Positions 7,220 through 14,210 of a DNA stretch of 20,232 bases are shown here, one piece after another; position 1 is the stretch's first letter; each line of letters starts with the position of its first letter. The translations under genes were made by a program, and so were the position numbers. Where the stretch lies: positions 1-20,232 of the IMG/VR virus record IMGVR_UViG_3300025897_000119; one strand, written 5' to 3'. The notes beneath the pieces were generated by a model. It was not told the origin of the DNA, searched no databases, and saw only the letters and a list, made by a program, of their open reading frames with translations. This stretch comes from a virus.

Positions 7220-7253
7220 AAGGGGGTCTTCACAGGCCCCCTTTTTCTTTTTT
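7220..7253 (+). terminator. Intrinsic terminator after the major capsid gene
   Basis: Stem AAGGGGGTC (7220-7228) pairs with GGCCCCCTT (7235-7243), one G-U pair, around a six-base loop (TTCACA), followed by a T-rich tract (CTTTTTT) to 7253. It lies 8 bp past the capsid stop. It would cap the abundant capsid transcript, with partial read-through feeding the tail fibre, since no clear promoter is visible between it and the fibre start at 7304. Confidence 0.9.
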
Positions 7254-7303
7254 AGCCCTCTCACACCTCGGGCAGCATAGTAGTCAATATCAGAGGATAG
7301 ACC

Positions 7304-9553
7304 ATGAGTAATTACACCAAAACCGTTGACTTTGCCGCAAAGGATACTTTACCTTCAGGTGACAGCGGCAAAATTATTAAAGGAACTGAGTTTGAAACTG
7401 AGTTCGACAACATTTCAACAGCAATTGCAACCAAAGCAGACTCTGCAGCTCCCACGTTTACTGGGACTTCAGTATTTACAAACTTAGACATTAATGGTAC
7501 TGTACAAGCAGACGGAGCAGTAACAGTAGGTGTAGACGACACGGGTTACGACGTTAAATTCTTTGGTGCTACCGCAGGTAAAAGCCTATTGTGGGACGAA
7601 AGTGCTGATACCTTAATTGTCACAGGTACTACTACTTTAGTTGGTACTGCTAATTTAGACGCCGTAGACGTTGACGGCGACATGACGTTCGGAGATAACA
7701 ACAAAGCCATCTTCGGCGCTGGCAGCGACCTACAGATTTATCATACGGGTACTTACAGCCTAATTGCGGACACTTCTGGTACTGGCCCATTGCGTGTTGT
7801 AACTAACACGTTTCAATTGAACAATGCCGCAGATACGCAAAACATGATTAATGCGGCTGAAGGCGGCGCTGTTAATTTATACCACGCAGGTAACGCCAAA
7901 CTAGCCACCACAGCCACAGGCATTGATGTCACGGGTGACATTGTACTGGGGGATACTAACCCCACTATCACAATGAATGACAGTTCTGTAACCAATCTTC
8001 AACATTTAATTACTAGCTCTAGTGACAGGCTAATAATTGCTGCTGATAATAATGATGTATCCGCTGGATCAAAAATAGAATTTTATGTTGATGGCACTAA
8101 ATATTCAGAGGTAACCCCCACAGGCATTGATGTCACGGGTACGGTCACGGCGGATGGGTTGACTGTTGATGGCAATGCTCGCATTGAGGAAATAGGCGCA
8201 ATAGCTAAACTGACGCTAGAGCGCGGCGGTTCAGCCAACGCCGCCGATAGTGCGGCAGTGGATTTGCTAGAAACCAATGCTGGCTCAGAAGGCGCTAATT
8301 TTGGTGATGCGGCGACAAACGGTTTCAGACTAAAGCTTGATGGAAGCGCCAACGACTTTTTAATTCAGTCGGGTGCTTCTGGAACAGTAAATACAAGGTT
8401 TGGTATTGATAGAGACTCTGGAGACATCAGCTTCTACAATGGCGCGGCTGCACAAGGCTTGTTCTGGGATTCTTCGGCATCGGCGCTTGGGCTTGGTACG
8501 ACGAGTCCTAACAATCGTATTGATGCCGTAGAAGCTCAAGGTACTGTGGCAAACGTATTAGCAAATGGGACTTATGTTGCTAAATTTACAGGAAATACGA
8601 CATACACGACAGGAGCCTCACAGGGAATTTTAATTGGCGGGGTAGACGGAAGTTTAAGAGGTGTCGCATTAGTCGCAGAGGCACAAAGCGCACTTAACGA
8701 TCATGATTTTATTATTGCAGTTTCAGGAACCTCCGCAACTCCAACAGAACGCGTGCGCGTTGCCGGCGCGAACCTACTGGTGGGTCAGACGACAAATACA
8801 ACAACAGGTACAGGTGTTGGCTTAGTTCCAGACGGTACATCGCACATGTATTCTGCTGGCACTGATGCTTTAATGCTTGGTCGTGGTGTGTCGGATGGAG
8901 ACATTCTGAGCTTCAATCGTTCTGGCACACCCGTGGGTGCTATTGGTACTATCTTTGATGATTTATACATTGGAACTGGAGACACTAATATACGATTTGA
9001 CGCTAGTAATGACGCTATTACGCCGAGAGGGTCTGGTGGTTCTGCAAGGCCTGACGCTGTTGACTTAGGTAGTTCATCTGTTCGCTTCAAAGACCTCCAC
9101 CTATCAGGCGGTGTCGTCTTTGGAGCCACAGGCGGCGCTGTATCAAGCAAAACGCTGGATGACTATGAGGAGGGGACTTGGACTCCTGCTTACACAGGTA
9201 CGACAGGTGGAGCTGTAACTTATGGAACTCAAACAGGATCGTACACCAAAGTAGGCAATTTAGTTACAGTTGTAGGGGAACTCAGAGCAAAAAGAAACAC
9301 CTTAAGCGGTAATGTTGAAATTACAGGCTTACCTTTTACAAACTCAGGAAACGGTGCAGGCTTATCTGTTAATTTTGCTTCAAGTTTTGCCACAGACATG
9401 CCAAATCTAACGGGGTACACGACTAGCACGAAAATAGCATTACGCAAAAACGCAACAAATAGTGCAAGCGGTACTCCCGTGGTGAATACAGATTTGGCTG
9501 ATGCTGCAACTACTGAAAACTATTTGTACTTTTCAGTGACATACCTAACATAA
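7304..9553 (+). CDS. Tail fibre / receptor-binding protein
   Basis: A 749-residue fibre. The N-terminus (KTVDFAAKDTLPSGDSGKII, GTEFETEFDNI, then PTFTG) resembles the virion-attachment end of podovirus and marine phage fibres. The shaft has repeated beta-type segments: FGAGSDLQIYH-G (about 145-155), two TGIDVTG units, NARIEEIG and GDISFYNG. The end has DDYEEGTWTPA (619-629) followed by GSYTKVGNLVTV, a C-terminal beta-sandwich module I recall from many phage fibres. Host binding is the expected role, with trimers on the tail. Shine-Dalgarno AGAGGA is at 7292-7297. Base composition varies along the gene: about 8140-8340 and 8740-8775 are rich in GCG/GCC codons, while about 7980-8110 is AT-rich, which suggests mosaic assembly from modules. 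No C-terminal chaperone domain is recognised. Confidence 0.85.
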   Translation: MSNYTKTVDFAAKDTLPSGDSGKIIKGTEFETEFDNISTAIATKADSAAPTFTGTSVFTNLDINGTVQADGAVTVGVDDTGYDVKFFGATAGKSLLWDESADTLIVTGTTTLVGTANLDAVDVDGDMTFGDNNKAIFGAGSDLQIYHTGTYSLIADTSGTGPLRVVTNTFQLNNAADTQNMINAAEGGAVNLYHAGNAKLATTATGIDVTGDIVLGDTNPTITMNDSSVTNLQHLITSSSDRLIIAADNNDVSAGSKIEFYVDGTKYSEVTPTGIDVTGTVTADGLTVDGNARIEEIGAIAKLTLERGGSANAADSAAVDLLETNAGSEGANFGDAATNGFRLKLDGSANDFLIQSGASGTVNTRFGIDRDSGDISFYNGAAAQGLFWDSSASALGLGTTSPNNRIDAVEAQGTVANVLANGTYVAKFTGNTTYTTGASQGILIGGVDGSLRGVALVAEAQSALNDHDFIIAVSGTSATPTERVRVAGANLLVGQTTNTTTGTGVGLVPDGTSHMYSAGTDALMLGRGVSDGDILSFNRSGTPVGAIGTIFDDLYIGTGDTNIRFDASNDAITPRGSGGSARPDAVDLGSSSVRFKDLHLSGGVVFGATGGAVSSKTLDDYEEGTWTPAYTGTTGGAVTYGTQTGSYTKVGNLVTVVGELRAKRNTLSGNVEITGLPFTNSGNGAGLSVNFASSFATDMPNLTGYTTSTKIALRKNATNSASGTPVVNTDLADAATTENYLYFSVTYLT
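7914..8140 (+). repeat. 23-bp exact direct repeat in the tail fibre gene
   Basis: The same 23 bases (starting CCACAGGCATTG and ending TCACGGGT) occur at 7914-7936 and 8118-8140, 204 bp apart start to start, a multiple of three. Both encode the TGIDVTG shaft unit. In-frame recombination between them could remove or add 68 residues of fibre without breaking the frame. Confidence 0.85.
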
Positions 9554-9562
9554 CAACCATAC

Positions 9563-9580
9563 GCCTACTGGACGGTAGGC
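9563..9580 (+). other. Perfect hairpin between fibre and next gene
   Basis: GCCTAC (9563-9568) and GTAGGC (9575-9580) form a perfect 6-bp stem with a 6-base loop, in the 45-bp gap after the fibre stop and just before the Shine-Dalgarno CAGGAG of the next gene. No T-tract follows, so it does not look like an intrinsic terminator; an RNA-stability or processing element is possible. Confidence 0.4.
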
Positions 9581-9598
9581 ACAGACAGGAGAACCAAA

Positions 9599-9847
9599 AT
9601 GGCTTTAGAAAAAGTAGTATCACAAGATAAGATAGAAATCGTAGGCGAGTTCAAAGCAGTACAAGTACGAACCTGCACCAAAGTCCTAGAAGACGGCGTC
9701 GAGCTATCCTCTGGCTACCATCGTCACGTCATCACGGCTGGTCAGGACTACAGCGGCGAATCAGCAGAAGTCCAAGCGATTTGTGCAGCGGTTCACACGG
9801 CTGAAGTCATCGCAGCATTTGAAGCATCACAAGGAGACGCACCATGA
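9599..9847 (+). CDS. Small conserved phage protein (82 aa), unknown function
   Basis: An 82-residue protein (MALEKVVSQDKIEIVGEFKA, then VQVRTCTKVLEDGVELS, a YHRHVITAGQDYSGE segment and VQAICAAVHTAEVIAAFEA). The KIE-VG-+KAVQVRT---EDG-E-S---HRHV pattern recurs in small proteins encoded next to tail fibres in marine phages, as far as I recall. No enzyme motif is seen; the fold is probably a small beta domain with a C-terminal helix. CAGGAG precedes the ATG. It overlaps the next gene by 4 bp (ATGA). Confidence 0.78.
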   Translation: MALEKVVSQDKIEIVGEFKAVQVRTCTKVLEDGVELSSGYHRHVITAGQDYSGESAEVQAICAAVHTAEVIAAFEASQGDAP

Positions 9848-10161
9848 GCGCAACATTTAACTGGGTAATCTCTACCCTTGAGCGTGACTTACAACCAGAA
9901 GACATGGACGGTGCGGTAATCGTGGCCCATTGGCGCTGCAATGCGTCTCAGGACGACTACTCTGCTACGTCTTACGGCACTTGTGGCTTCAGCCCTGACC
10001 CGTCAAGTCCTTCATACGTTGCTTACGACAGCATCACAGAGGACATGGCTTTAGGCTGGTGCTTTGACTCAGGTGTTGACAAAGACGCCGTAGAAGCAGC
10101 CCTACAGGCTAACATTGACGCCCAAGTCAGCCCAACTCAAGCATCTGGAGTTCCTTGGTAA
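9844..10161 (+). CDS. Small conserved phage protein (105 aa), DUF7936-like
   Basis: A 105-residue protein with an N-terminal FNWVISTLERDL, then VIVAHWRCNASQDD, a Gly/Ser/Pro/Tyr-rich middle, YDSITEDMALGWCF, VEAALQANIDAQ and a C-terminal SGVPW. The pattern of a start W-x3-LE, a central V-HWR, LTE-x3-GW and EA-LQ-x-IDAQ ending in G-PW is one I recall from many marine phages, probably the family now named DUF7936 (name from memory, unchecked). Function is unknown; genes of this type sit beside fibre and lysis genes. AAGGAGA lies 8 bp before the ATG. It is joined to the next gene by TAATG. Confidence 0.75.
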   Translation: MSATFNWVISTLERDLQPEDMDGAVIVAHWRCNASQDDYSATSYGTCGFSPDPSSPSYVAYDSITEDMALGWCFDSGVDKDAVEAALQANIDAQVSPTQASGVPW

Positions 10162-10331
10162 TGCAAGAAGAGACTAAAGCAGTTATAGACGCAGTAGCGG
10201 TAGGTGGGACTGTGGGGGCACTGGCTGGATGGTTGCCCCCTTTAGCTGCTTTAGCCACTATTGTGTGGACATGTCTCCGCATTTGGGAAATGGACACCGT
10301 GCAAAACATATTTAAAAAAGAGGACAAGTAA
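10161..10331 (+). CDS. Small membrane protein, holin-like (56 aa)
   Basis: A 56-residue ORF starting on a TAATG overlap. A short acidic N-terminus (MQEETKAVIDAV) is followed by a hydrophobic region, about residues 12-40 (VGGTVGALAGWLPPLAALAT, then IVWTCLR), and a charged C-terminus ending KKEDK. The LPPLAALA-IVW---RIWE pattern resembles small holin-like proteins of marine phages. A Pro-Pro in the middle could split the hydrophobic region into two short membrane passes. With the next two genes it forms a membrane-protein cluster, so a role in lysis timing is likely but inferred. Its stop begins the ATGTG start region of the next gene. Confidence 0.68.
   Translation: MQEETKAVIDAVAVGGTVGALAGWLPPLAALATIVWTCLRIWEMDTVQNIFKKEDK
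10319..10324 (+). promoter_or_regulatory. Shine-Dalgarno deciding the GTG start at 10333
   Basis: AGAGGA lies 8 bases before GTG (10333) and 6 before the overlapping ATG (10331). The ATG frame stops after 15 codons, while the GTG frame yields a 50-residue membrane protein, so the GTG is the preferred start of the real gene. Both starts could be used in competition. Confidence 0.5.
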
Positions 10332-10378
10332 TGTGGAGCACGTTGATCTTATTGCATCTCTTTGGCCTATCTTTGTAG
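10331..10378 (+). other. Fifteen-codon hydrophobic mini-ORF overlapping the GTG start
   Basis: The TAATG at 10329-10333 opens a frame MWSTLILLHLFGLSL that ends in TAG (10376-10378). It shares its first bases with the GTG of the 50-residue gene (ATGTG), in a different frame. It may be a decoy start that lowers expression of the membrane protein, a tiny hydrophobic peptide, or chance. Confidence 0.25.
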
Positions 10379-10485
10379 GATTTATTACTTTAGTTATTGT
10401 ACTTGGTAAGCTACATGCAGACGTAGACGTACTCAAAGAAAAAGTTAGAACATTATTTGAACTCTGGAACAAGCGTAATGATTGA
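10333..10485 (+). CDS. Small single-span membrane protein with GTG start (50 aa)
   Basis: A 50-residue protein, V/MEHVDLIASLW followed by a membrane segment (PIFVGFITLVIVLGKL, about residues 12-27) and a charged coiled-coil-like tail (DVDVLKEKVRTLFELWNKRN). I chose GTG at 10333 because it has the Shine-Dalgarno AGAGGA 8 bp away and the frame overlaps the next gene by 8 bp (ATGATTGA). An upstream in-frame GTG or ATG start would lie deep inside the previous gene. A membrane anchor with a helical tail between two holin-like genes suggests an antiholin, second holin or short inner-membrane spanin; the sequence does not decide. Confidence 0.62.
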   Translation: MEHVDLIASLWPIFVGFITLVIVLGKLHADVDVLKEKVRTLFELWNKRND

Positions 10486-10849
10486 TAAGCTCATAGGTCC
10501 CATTACGGGACTGCTGGACAAGTTCATTGAGGACAAAGATCAAAAGAGTTCTTTGGCGCACGAAATTGCAACAATGTCACAGAAACATGCGCAAGAAATT
10601 GCGTTGGCTCAGATTTCAGTCAATACTCAGGAAGCTAAAGGCAACTGGTTTCAGTCCTCTTGGCGTCCTGCTACTGCGTGGGTTTGTGTCTGTGGATTCA
10701 TGGTAAACTTCCTAATCAGCCCTTTGGCTGCTCCCTTTGGTATTATTGTCCCTCAAGCAGACACTTCAGTTATGCTCCCTGTCCTCATGGGTATGTTGGG
10801 TTTAGGCACGATGCGTAGCTTTGAAAAGACTAAGGGAGTGTCTAAGTAA
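10478..10849 (+). CDS. Holin of the 3-TM GTA-type family
   Basis: A 123-residue protein. The N-terminal half is an amphipathic helix (LDKFIEDKDQ, then AHEIATMSQKHAQEIALAQI). The second half has the pattern of the three-TM holins first described for gene-transfer-agent release: WFQSSWRPATAWVCVCGFMV, a second hydrophobic segment around ISPLAAPFG, and LPVLMGMLGLGTMRSFEKTK with G-V-SK at the end. The WRP--AWVC and G--R--EK-KGV signatures fit well. It would form the membrane lesion that lets lysis proceed. ATG at 10478 gives the 8-bp overlap with the previous gene; an in-frame upstream start would add only seven residues. It is joined to the next gene by TAATG. No endolysin is present nearby. Confidence 0.82.
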   Translation: MIDKLIGPITGLLDKFIEDKDQKSSLAHEIATMSQKHAQEIALAQISVNTQEAKGNWFQSSWRPATAWVCVCGFMVNFLISPLAAPFGIIVPQADTSVMLPVLMGMLGLGTMRSFEKTKGVSK

Positions 10850-13512
10850 TGGGTAAAAGGTCACCAATAAAACAAACAGTTAAAACTGGTCAGGACATTA
10901 CTGATAGTTTGTTGGATGCGGAATACGCTAAAACTGCTCAAGCATGGTGGGACGTTAGAAGGCCCGATGTTTTCTTTGGTGTTCAGGGTGAGCGTACAGA
11001 CGAACAAAAAGCGCGAGTAAAACAGTTTAGACAAGAGTGGGGCAACGTAAGAGGCGCTGCTGCTGTTAACGGTTTAGTAGACGGTACGTACACAGCGGAT
11101 CAACTAAGTCAAAACTGGGGTGCTGAGAACTTAGCCTCAGTCATTAGAGCTGAAACTTTTGAAGTAGGTGAGTTTAACGAAGGTGATAACTTTGGGTCTT
11201 ATTTACAGTCAGAGTTTGATAATGTATCTAGCTTTATTAACCCAAGTAATGAAGGAGTTAGAGGTACTTTAGGAACTATAGACACTGCTTTAGCACAAGG
11301 CTCAGGCGGACCTAAAGGGGCTGAAAGAGGCGTTACAGTTACTGCTGGTGACTTAGCTAGTTCTTCTTATATGGATGCTGTTCGCTCTGCTGCTGAAACA
11401 GCTGGTGTTGACATATACGTTGACGGCCCTGCGGGTGGTCAATACGAACTAAACGTAGGCCAGTACGATGATGTACCTTTAGGGTCTTATCATACTGTAC
11501 GTGAAGCCGACTCACCTTTAGAAATGATCTTTGAAGCTGTACTTAAAGCTGTTGTTGTTAATGTTTTAACAGCAGGTTTAGGCGCAGAATTAGCATCATT
11601 AGGTGAAGCTTTAAGCAGTTCAGGTGAACTCGCTACGATGGCGAGCATGTCTAACGGTGCTAATGTAGCTTATGAAACTACTGAGTGGGCTAGAAATGTA
11701 GGAGATATTTTAACAGGCATAGGACAAACACTAGAAGCTGGTGGTGCTATATCCTCTGGTACTGCCGCTGCTGCTGGTGGTGGCATACCTCCTTATGTTA
11801 TGACCCTTATAAAAAATACTGCTTCTAATGAAGGTGTTATTTCTGATGTAATAGAAGTAGTTGACGTTATTAATACTGCTGCTTCGGCAGTTGAATCAGA
11901 AGAAATACCAGAAGCCGTCATTCAAGAAGAAGAAGAAGAAGTTTCCCTAGAAGCAGACCCAGACTTAATGGGAACTGCAACTATTGAGGAAACCATAGGT
12001 GACGAAGACTTTACTACTGCTCCTTTACCTACTCCAGAAATTATAGTTGACGAAGTACCTATAGACGAAATACCTATAGAAATAACAGAGCCTGAAGTAG
12101 AGTTTGTAGACCCCAGTACGGACAGTGGTGGAGGCGGTGGTGGCGGTGAGGAAAGTGGAGGCGATAGTTCTGCTGGAGCTGGCACTACTGCTACTACTGG
12201 GGGAACTGAGGCTGCTGGAGGTACTGTCGGTTCTGGAGGTGCTTCAGGTTCCAGTGAAGGAAGCACTGGTGACGCCCAAAGCACTGACGCTTCTGGAGCA
12301 GGAACTGAATCGGTTGAGTCTGAAAGTGGAGTTATAGTCGGTTCAAACGACGGTGTTCCCTATACTAGAAACCCAGTTATAGCTGACAACGGCCCTTGGG
12401 TTTATCAAGGGGGAGGCGTGTGGATTATACCTACCGACGAAGAACAAGTTTTACGAGAAGTTTTAGTAGCGGAAGATTATGGTGGTACTTTGGCTGTACA
12501 GCTTGCAGAGTTAGCAGCGGGTGAGCCTGACCCTAACTTACAAGCAAAGTACCTTGAAGAAGCTAAAAGGTATATAGGAGATTCTGAAAACTTACCTCCT
12601 AATTTTGAAGGAATGACTGCGGAAGAGCTTGAAGAGTTCTTAAAAACACCAACTGGTGAAGTTATTGACGAAACTCCAGAACAGCCCGTTTTTAACGATC
12701 CTAATTATGATCCTAATAAAGCAGAAATTTTTAAAGAAGGAGACAGAGCTGATATAGTCCAGAGTTCTGTAGGTACTGGAAATACTACTACTTCGGAGAC
12801 TGAAGAACAGATTGAGGCTAAGGCAGCAGAAGAACCAGAAAACAATTTTTCAACTGATATTTTAGAAGTTCTTATTGAGGAAGTAACTAACAACAACTCT
12901 ACAGCCCCTGCCGATATAGACACTACAGGCGGTGCTTCAACCAGTACTACTGAAACTACAGGTACTACAGGTACAACAGGCACTACAGGCACTACAGGCA
13001 CTACAGGCACTACAGGCACTACAGGCACTACAGAAGTAGTAGTAGTAGACCCTAATCAATCAACTGTAGATTCCGATGGTGACGCTGGTGACGGTGGTAA
13101 TGGAGGTAACGCAGGAGGTGCTGTAGACGGCGGTGGCGCTGGTACTGACGGAGACGGTGTAGACACAGGCGACGGCGGGGAAGCTGGTGGTGGGGACAGT
13201 ACCGGAGTAGCAGACGGCAGTGGTGCAGGTGCTGGAGAAGGCTCAGGGACTGGGGAAGGAACAGGTACTGGAGAAGGAACTGGAGAAGGCTCAGGGACTG
13301 GAGAAGGCACTGGAGAAGGAGAAGGCTCAGGGACTGGCGGCGGATCAGGTGGTATGCTTTCTGGTGACAGTGGCAGTAGTATTGGGCAGGGATACATGGG
13401 AGGCTTCAACTACAACTTACCTCAGTTTGTGCCTGTAGCTTATCAGCCTAAAGATTATGACGTTGAGCTTAATCGAATCATTAATCAAAGTTTGTTTAAA
13501 GGAATGATCTAA
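10849..13512 (+). CDS. Large low-complexity Gly/Thr/Glu-rich protein of unknown function (887 aa)
   Basis: I do not recognise this protein. Residues 1-220 look folded (AEYAKTAQAWWDVRRPDVFF near the start). Residues about 225-320 are hydrophobic and small-residue rich (LKAVVVNVLTAGLGAELASL; GTAAAAGGGIPPYVM). Residues about 355-420 are very acidic with a run of six Glu. From about 427 on come Gly/Ser/Thr tracts, a short ordered island (PWVYQGGGVWIIPTDEEQVL), then GTT repeats (705-728), a Gly/Asp-rich tract and GEGSGTGEG repeats (796-830). The last 40 residues look ordered and probably conserved (FNYNLPQFVPVAYQPKDYDV, then ELNRIINQSLFKGMI). It starts and ends on TAATG overlaps, between the holin and the tail adaptor, so a virion role (ejection or tail protein) is likely but inferred. 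There is no signal peptide. Confidence 0.6.
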   Translation: MGKRSPIKQTVKTGQDITDSLLDAEYAKTAQAWWDVRRPDVFFGVQGERTDEQKARVKQFRQEWGNVRGAAAVNGLVDGTYTADQLSQNWGAENLASVIRAETFEVGEFNEGDNFGSYLQSEFDNVSSFINPSNEGVRGTLGTIDTALAQGSGGPKGAERGVTVTAGDLASSSYMDAVRSAAETAGVDIYVDGPAGGQYELNVGQYDDVPLGSYHTVREADSPLEMIFEAVLKAVVVNVLTAGLGAELASLGEALSSSGELATMASMSNGANVAYETTEWARNVGDILTGIGQTLEAGGAISSGTAAAAGGGIPPYVMTLIKNTASNEGVISDVIEVVDVINTAASAVESEEIPEAVIQEEEEEVSLEADPDLMGTATIEETIGDEDFTTAPLPTPEIIVDEVPIDEIPIEITEPEVEFVDPSTDSGGGGGGGEESGGDSSAGAGTTATTGGTEAAGGTVGSGGASGSSEGSTGDAQSTDASGAGTESVESESGVIVGSNDGVPYTRNPVIADNGPWVYQGGGVWIIPTDEEQVLREVLVAEDYGGTLAVQLAELAAGEPDPNLQAKYLEEAKRYIGDSENLPPNFEGMTAEELEEFLKTPTGEVIDETPEQPVFNDPNYDPNKAEIFKEGDRADIVQSSVGTGNTTTSETEEQIEAKAAEEPENNFSTDILEVLIEEVTNNNSTAPADIDTTGGASTSTTETTGTTGTTGTTGTTGTTGTTGTTGTTEVVVVDPNQSTVDSDGDAGDGGNGGNAGGAVDGGGAGTDGDGVDTGDGGEAGGGDSTGVADGSGAGAGEGSGTGEGTGTGEGTGEGSGTGEGTGEGEGSGTGGGSGGMLSGDSGSSIGQGYMGGFNYNLPQFVPVAYQPKDYDVELNRIINQSLFKGMI
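12961..13032 (+). repeat. Tandem 9-bp repeat (GGCACTACA), 8 units
   Basis: Eight 9-bp units encode Gly-Thr-Thr eight times. The first two are variants (GGTACTACA, GGTACAACA) and the last six (12979-13032) are identical. Slippage would change length in steps of three residues without a frameshift. Confidence 0.95.
13234..13337 (+). repeat. Imperfect Gly-Glu/Ser/Thr repeat array with three exact 20-bp copies
   Basis: The 20-mer GGAGAAGGCTCAGGGACTGG occurs three times (13234-13253, 13282-13301, 13318-13337), with shorter GGAGAAGG(A/C)ACTGG units between. It encodes GEGSGTG and GEGTG units, a flexible linker-like segment just ahead of the ordered C-terminus of the 887-residue protein. Confidence 0.92.
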
Positions 13513-14201
13513 TGAATTATTTAGATTTAGTTAACAATGTGCTAAGAAGACTACGAGAAACGGAAGTTACTTCTGTACAGTCCAATGCTTACAGTAAACT
13601 CATAGGAGACCTAGTCAACGACGCTAAGAACCTTGTGGAAAGCTCGTGGGACTGGTCTATGCAGCGTAAATTAATAGGTTTTTTTGTAAGCACACAAACG
13701 CAAGACTTTGTTTTATTAGGGTCAGGAGAAGCTCCTAAAATACAGAGCATAATTATAGGGTACGAAGGAGAAGATTTTCTAGGCGGAAAAGGAACTAATT
13801 TTTTAACGTACATAGACCAAGTATCTATGGAAAAAAAAGTTAGAATGGAAAGGTCTCAAAACGTACCTGCCCCTTTAGGACTTCCCTTGTACTATACACT
13901 TAATGGCATTGATTCAAACAGAGACACTCAAATATCAGTTTATCCTGTTCCTGATACTGGTTACTTTGCATATGCACAGGTTTTTAAAGCACAAGCAGAC
14001 TTAGTCAATGATACAGACAAACTAGAAATCCCTGTCATGCCTGTGTTACACCTTGCAGTAGCTTTTGCTTCACGAGAACGAGGAGAAACAGGTGGTACTT
14101 CTACTCAAGAATACTTTACTATGGCTAACAAGTACCTTTCGGATGCTATTGCGTTAGACGCAGCAAATGCGCCGGAAAAAACTATCTTTTATACACCATA
14201 A
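13512..14201 (+). CDS. Head-tail adaptor (tail tubular A / P22 gp4-like)
   Basis: Adaptor protein that binds under the portal ring and starts the short tail. It is 229 residues, close to the usual 160-230. The N-terminal helices (MNYLDLVNNVLRRLRETEV; SKLIGDLVNDAKNLVESSWD) carry the typical pattern of this family, with W-W-x-R (SSWDWSMQR) at about 44-52. A beta-rich middle (LGLPLYYTLNGIDSNRDTQI, then SVYPVPD) and C-terminal helices (LHLAVAFASRERGETG) follow, the latter resembling A---A-RERGE-GG in other podovirus adaptors. It directly precedes the propeller-like tail gene, the same order as in P22-like and marine podoviruses. An eight-A run lies at 13829-13836. The start is on a TAATG overlap. 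Confidence 0.75.
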   Translation: MNYLDLVNNVLRRLRETEVTSVQSNAYSKLIGDLVNDAKNLVESSWDWSMQRKLIGFFVSTQTQDFVLLGSGEAPKIQSIIIGYEGEDFLGGKGTNFLTYIDQVSMEKKVRMERSQNVPAPLGLPLYYTLNGIDSNRDTQISVYPVPDTGYFAYAQVFKAQADLVNDTDKLEIPVMPVLHLAVAFASRERGETGGTSTQEYFTMANKYLSDAIALDAANAPEKTIFYTP

Positions 14202-14210
14202 GGTACACGT

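Noticed and set aside
7254-7303. Promoter ahead of the tail fibre gene
   Set aside because: No pair of -35 and -10 boxes with acceptable spacing could be made out in the 50-bp gap.
8785-9150. Minus-strand open frame of 121 residues in the tail fibre
   Set aside because: Antisense of a Gly/Thr/Asp-rich beta region; no start signals.
11922-12284. Minus-strand open frame of 120 residues, Pro/Ser-rich
   Set aside because: Antisense shadow of the acidic and Gly-rich part of the 887-residue gene.
12961-13337. Repeat arrays considered as CRISPR or as an origin
   Set aside because: Units are 9 or about 20 bp, in-frame, without spacers or dyad symmetry, and encode simple peptide repeats.
13056-13409. 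Proline-rich open frame of 117 residues on the minus strand
   Set aside because: It is the antisense of the Gly/Glu/Thr repeat tract; long open antisense frames arise there automatically. No Shine-Dalgarno or gene context.
13829-13836. Run of eight A in the adaptor gene as a programmed slippage site
   Set aside because: The frame continues normally past it and the alternative frames give no sensible extension; likely ordinary Lys-Lys coding.
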